A stretch of 64,000 nt of DNA from Hetaerina americana (taxonomy: Eukaryota; Arthropoda; Insecta; Odonata; Calopterygidae), in NCBI GenBank assembly GCA_022747635.1, contig JAKTNV010000009.1, forward strand, positions 29,949,622-30,013,621. Direction: 5' to 3'. The position numbers and the translations under genes were made by a program. Shown here piece by piece: positions 59,619-64,000 of the stretch (positions are counted from its first letter, which is position 1; the number at the start of each line of letters is the position of its first letter). The notes below the pieces were generated by a model. The model was not told where the DNA came from. It searched no databases and was given only the letters and a program-made list of their open reading frames with translations.

Positions 59619-59928
59619 GAAATAAATAAGATTTAGAATAACAATGATAAGATTTATGCTCATCGATGGCATTGAACATTTTGCTTCAGAAATTTTAATG
59701 TCGATTTTTAGTGAAGATTGATATGGAATAGGATATGTATTGAAGGGGTTTCGGAAACATACGCAGTCGATCCGGAAACTATCGAGCCATGCAAAATTTT
59801 GAGAAGAATAGCCTGCCTGGAACAATGAGACCTTAGTCCCCTTCGACATTAAAATTTCTGAAGGGAAATTTTCAATGTCATCGATGAGCATAAAACTTAT
59901 CATTGTTATTCTGAATCTTATTTATTTC
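59619..59928. repeat. 310-bp foldback element
   Basis: Two 85-bp inverted arms (59619-59703 and 59844-59928) match at 79 positions without indels. They flank a 140-bp centre that is not self-complementary. The arms begin gaaataaataagatt and end aaattttaatgtcg. I could not define a target duplication. The structure fits a miniature inverted-repeat element or an inverted duplication; a transcript would form a long hairpin. Confidence 0.8.
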
Positions 59929-59929
59929 T

Positions 59930-62880
59930 AGTGTTAGTGAAATCTGAATACAGACAAATGAAATTTTGAGACTTTCTCCGAGGTATGTGGTACCATTGTA
60001 GATACGAAGTCGTGAGCATTTCTGTTACTATAAAATATCCTGAGCAAATATAGTTATAACAAAGAAAATACTTCTATTCCAGTATTTCACTAGAAAGGGG
60101 GACCATATATTAGGCGGAGGAATGTGGTTTAAATAAAACCAGAGCACGGAGAAGACACCCGCGTCAAAGTATGGCCCCAGAAGTTCAACTTACTTAAACA
60201 CGGCACATTCATCGACAAGGCTGTTTTCTACATGATCTGGTGTTCTTTTTACGGCGCACCTGCCCCTCTTAGATGGTCGCTCTCTCGATCGAATCACTGG
60301 TAAAGGAGTACTTCTTTCGTTATATTTGTATTTGCTTTGGATACCCTTCCAGAAACAAATAGCTCACATCTTCAAATTCACGTTAATATAATCGAAAAAA
60401 ATTGTGCATTTCATTTTGGTAATAGGTACTTTAAATGATATATTTAAAATAGAGAACTAAAAAAGCAGTTAAGTTTTCAAACAAAGGGTATTCATAAACA
60501 CAAATTGATAAGTGATACTTACTATCCTACTTCGGGTAAATTCGAAGAAATTTATCCACAAGCCTTTATTATCATTAATAATTTAGATAACCCTTTTGAT
60601 CACAAGAATTATTTCCCTCCTCTGAAGTTAAATTTATTTGACAAATGTGACATTCATTATATTTTCTCCAGTTGGCATTCCAGTTTCATGAGTCCTAAGT
60701 CCTCTTTATTGAAATAATTCTACCATCTAACGATTTTCTTCTTGATGCAGTGGCAGACAAATGTAAATGATTATTTTTAGTCTATCTGCATGTTATTCTC
60801 ACACACCACCATTGTGCTGCCAGGACGTAAAATCTCCCACTTCGGCAACAATCATTGGCCAGTTTCCAATTCAGAAAAATTAACGCTTGCGCCAATGCTA
60901 AATCAAAGAAAGAATATGTGTCGCTCTTGTGGATGATGAGAGAGCTCATTTAGTCCTTTTTACCCCTCATGCTTCTTCTGTTTGGTCTTCAAGGTTTTGT
61001 TTTAGCTAAGCGATTATTGTCGAACTATGCAGCTGCACATTATTTCACAGCGAGCTAGAATCTGTACTGTCCTTTTTTCCTAACGCTATGAGCGTGAAAA
61101 CATTGTGTTCCCTCAAAATTAAACAGCCTTCAATTGTTATCTGTTATCACAACGGTCCCAAACCTCTGTCGCCTGTTTTCATCCCGTTCTTTTTTTCGGT
61201 GTTTGAGCTTCGTTTATGCGACCCCAACCCAATATGATCTCCACCAACACTCTTTATTTGAGTCCGCTCATTAGTCCAAATAGCCTGGATCTCTCTCTCT
61301 CTCTCTGTCTGTGCACTTTGACTTCGTGCATGCATTTTTGTTCCACCCTCCTCGTCCAAATAAAATAAGAAAACCCTTCATTTAAAAAAAGGATAAATAA
61401 CAACCACCTCCTCCCCCATTTCCTCCCCCTCCCCATTCTCAACGCCCCCGCAAGAATTTTTCAATGCCGCGCGTTGCTCGCCCCGAGGCAGGCGCCTGCC
61501 GATGCTCATCCGGCGGTAGGTGGTTCCCTCCCTCGGCGGGACGGAGAAAGAGAGGTGGCTGCCAGTTTACATTTTTTTTCACCCTCCTAGCGCGCGGGAA
61601 ACCGGAGTCTGGTGCGTGCGCGTGTTCGTTTCTCGGTGCGTGCGTGTGTGTGACCTATTACCCCCTCCCTCCTGAACCCCTCACCCTCGACCGTCCCCTA
61701 CTCGCCCTCTCCCTTCTCCCCCACCCTATAGCCTATTCAAAGGCGACGACAACGCGCCCAATTGTGCACAGGCGCTGCTGTCGTGCTGCCGCCGTCGGCG
61801 GTTGTGCCAACTACAAAGGGTGTGTGCGTTTGTGTATTTGTGTGCCGTGGCGATTGTTGGAGAGGTATGGAGGAGAGGTAGGGAGGGAGGTGGGCCAATG
61901 AATATACTATATGGCGCTAATAACGCTGAACCGAGCCTTAGGAAAGGAGAGAGAATATGAAAAGAGTCGAAATGAACGAGTCCTCCATTGTCGGCCTTCG
62001 GCTCATAATGCATAATGGAATATAAAAAAAGAGCAAAAACCTCTCCCCTTTTCTAAGATTGCGAGCTCAAAAATCGCTCCATTGGCGTTTTTTCCCGCGG
62101 AAAAATGCAAAAGAAAAACCTCTTTTTTTCGCTCATTAAGGTCTGTCGAGAGCATTTAGCCTTTGTGGGCATCACAAGGGTTTTGAAGGGATTTAAGGCA
62201 ATGCAGGTTGTTTAACAGAAGACCGGGCAGAATGCAAGCCGGCAGCGAGGCGGGTGGCGAAGCTTTTAATACGCTGCGGTTAGGGGTTAACCAAAGGTTA
62301 ACAGAGCAGAGAACACCTTAGGGACGAAAGGAGCGGGAGAATGGGCGAAAAACCTGGATTTATCGACCTTAACGCGGGCCTCACGTGAGTGATACTTCGA
62401 TTGACGTGAGCAGGGTGGACCAGAAAAGAGAAAGGGAGAGAGAATGAGGCATGAAAGGTTCCTTTGATGCGAGTCAGGCAAAGTGCAGCAAGGAAAGAAG
62501 CCGTCTCGAAGCTCGCTAGAACGAACAAATCGAATTTTGATTTGAGTGTTCGCGCTTTGCGGAGCCGGAAAGACATAAAAGGAGGCCTGTTCAATATTTC
62601 AAAGAGGCTGGTCATGTTTTAAGCTCACGTTAAGTGCTCTTCCTACTCACGATACGTTGCTCAAAGCCATGGGATGAGGAAGTTAACTTGAAGGATGCTA
62701 AGCTGGTCATGGACGCTAATTGAAAATAGAATCATCCGGGTTCAAGGAAAGATATGGTCAAGGGCAATAAATGACCAAGTGGTCATAGGAATTGACTTAT
62801 CTGCAATTACGTTGCTCTTTGTTCGATTAGGTGTTAATTTTTTTGCCTATCCAGTAAAATGTATCCGTGATTTTGTTCTT
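59930..62880. other. No gene seen; CpG-rich patch at 61.45-61.90 kb
   Basis: Sequence from 61450 to 61900 is GC-rich and CpG-rich against an AT-rich background. It includes a 14-bp perfect palindrome ggcaggcgcctgcc at 61487-61500 and TG-rich stretches. The 145-codon frame there (61464-61901) has no recognisable domain and is rich in Cys/Arg/Pro, as expected of random GC-rich frames. A promoter or first exon is possible but unsupported. (TC)n occurs at about 61290-61306. Confidence 0.4.
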
Positions 62881-62884
62881 GCGC

Positions 62885-63050
62885 CCATTGGCGCGGTAAG
62901 CTAGTTGGTGGAATGCTCTGACAAAAGATGCTGATCTAAGGGTCCGGGTTCAATTCCGGTTGACGCCTCTGAAAATTCCTTGCACTATTCAATGTGTGCA
63001 ATGTTTCGGGCATCAAGTGTTCCTGGAAAACCGAAGCTGGTGAATTAAAT
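62885..63050 (+). mobile_element. tRNA-derived SINE, third type
   Basis: The head reads gcgcggtaagctagttggtgg (A-box region), with ccgggttcaattccgg as B box at about 62945-62958. The body continues through tgttcctggaaaaccgaagc. Its right end is uncertain and no target duplication was found. Confidence 0.65.
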
Positions 63051-63433
63051 TTATTTTTTGATTTCTGGTATAATTCGTGGTAATGATAACTGCAAACTCT
63101 ACTGATCAGAGGATGCCATCGTTATCCAGAGTTATATCAGAACGCTACCCATTTTGAAGAGAAACAACAACCAGTAATTTTAAAGATAGATTTTCCTTGA
63201 AAATTAATCCCAAGTGGTACACTGCTAGTGCACTTATTCAATTAACAGTGAAATCAGATCAGCTCCATGCACCTAGTGGACATAATTGTGTTTCTACAAC
63301 GTTGCAAATTATTTGTGGAAAAAAATTCACTGGATTTTTCTATGTCTTTTCTCACGATTCATTACCTCACTGGTCTCCAGTAATGGCAAATTCAATTACT
63401 TTTCAATTTTAAACATTCCTTAAATTCATATAA

Positions 63434-63713
63434 AAAACCATAGATACAGTAATCAACCCGAATGTCATTTTCGTATATGATAGTAGTTCACCCAGTACTA
63501 AGCCCTATACGGCGTGTGAAATTCACACATCAGGGTAGGGGGGGGCAGTTCCTTTCCCTGTGCCGGTTATGGTTTCCCAGGAAGATCTGGCACCCGAAAA
63601 ATCACATAGCTTGGGTGGAGCTGAGAGTGCCCAGAGTGGCTTACCCGGGAATCGAGCCCGGGACCCTCCGGTCTGTCGTCCAATGCTCTACTCCCTGGAC
63701 TACCCCGACCCAC
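63434..63713 (-). mobile_element. tRNA-derived SINE, copy 2, with target duplications
   Basis: This 280-bp element is the minus-strand counterpart of the SINE at 15713-15995, with matching head (agtagagcattgg, then gggctcgattcccgg), body and 3' end (gggttgattactgt then T-rich). It is flanked by 12-bp direct repeats aaattcatataa at 63422-63433 and 63714-63725. The open frames on both strands are shadows. Confidence 0.9.
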
Positions 63714-63725
63714 AAATTCATATAA

Positions 63726-64000
63726 TGAATGCCATTTTTCAATTACATTTACTAAAATGTTATAATATATCGTGGCAAATTCAGTTTTGATTTCATATTA
63801 CTACAACTTGATTGGGCCAAATTACATTGGAAAAGGCACACAAAAAGCGATCTGGCACTTCACAGATGCACCAAAAACGTACAAATGGATAGATGACTCC
63901 TTTTACCTGTGGACACGTTTTTTATACCCGTCTTTAAATAGATATTAGGTAACTAACAAAACACGCTAGGCTCGGGGGGGAGGGGAATTTCCTTTTAAAA
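63726..64000. other. No feature seen
   Basis: AT-rich sequence without a recognisable feature runs to the end of the window. Confidence 0.5.

Noticed and set aside
61464..61901. 145-codon frame in the CpG-rich patch
   Set aside because: Its composition is that of a random GC-rich frame, and no domain or signal peptide is supported.
1..64000. CRISPR arrays, operons, bacterial promoters
   Set aside because: The sequence is eukaryotic: no spaced direct repeats, no compact gene strings, and all direct repeats found are retroelement or microsatellite repeats.

Overview
This window looks like non-coding sequence from a large, AT-rich, repeat-loaded arthropod (probably insect) genome. The reasons are the mixture of mariner transposons, a Ty3/gypsy LTR retrotransposon, Penelope-like elements, two kinds of non-LTR retrotransposon and tRNA-derived SINEs, together with long (TA)n arrays and the lack of any compact gene arrangement. 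I could not place the species. I found no host gene I can support: every coding region I recognise belongs to a mobile element, so the window is probably intergenic or lies in one or more long introns. Frames and motifs were read by eye; no alignment or database search was possible.

Layout. 1-12.7 kb: AT-rich unique-looking DNA with (TA)n arrays, a tRNA-derived SINE near 5.5 kb and an inverted repeat resembling a Penelope tail near 5.65 kb. 12.71-14.04 kb: an end-to-end mariner whose transposase is broken by one extra base in a homopolymer. 15.6-18.0 kb: a SINE embedded in (TA)n, then a decayed and rearranged Penelope-like element. 18.4-19.5 kb: a strong hairpin and a decayed mariner. 21.8-23.2 kb: a non-LTR reverse transcriptase relic split by a 753-bp, internally deleted mariner with perfect 33-bp terminal repeats. 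25.02-32.61 kb: the best-preserved element, a 7,587-bp Ty3/gypsy retrotransposon on the minus strand, with two 732-bp LTRs that look identical, a 4-bp target duplication, intact gag and pol, and a textbook -1 frameshift signal joining them. 37.4 kb: a SINE with 12-bp target duplications. 48.3-58.9 kb: a retroelement nest holding fragments of a LINE (endonuclease and RT tail), an old gypsy relic split into gag and pol parts, and a 5'-truncated Penelope-like element with 631-bp inverted arms that carry a hammerhead-ribozyme-like motif. 59.6 kb: a 310-bp foldback repeat. 62.9 and 63.4 kb: two more SINEs.

How the parts relate. The nesting gives a relative age order. The gypsy relic and the LINE fragments are the oldest; the Penelope element sits between LINE pieces, and the deleted mariner sits inside the other non-LTR relic. 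The full gypsy element, with matching LTRs, is among the newest arrivals. The SINEs have no protein and would depend on LINE machinery supplied elsewhere in the genome.
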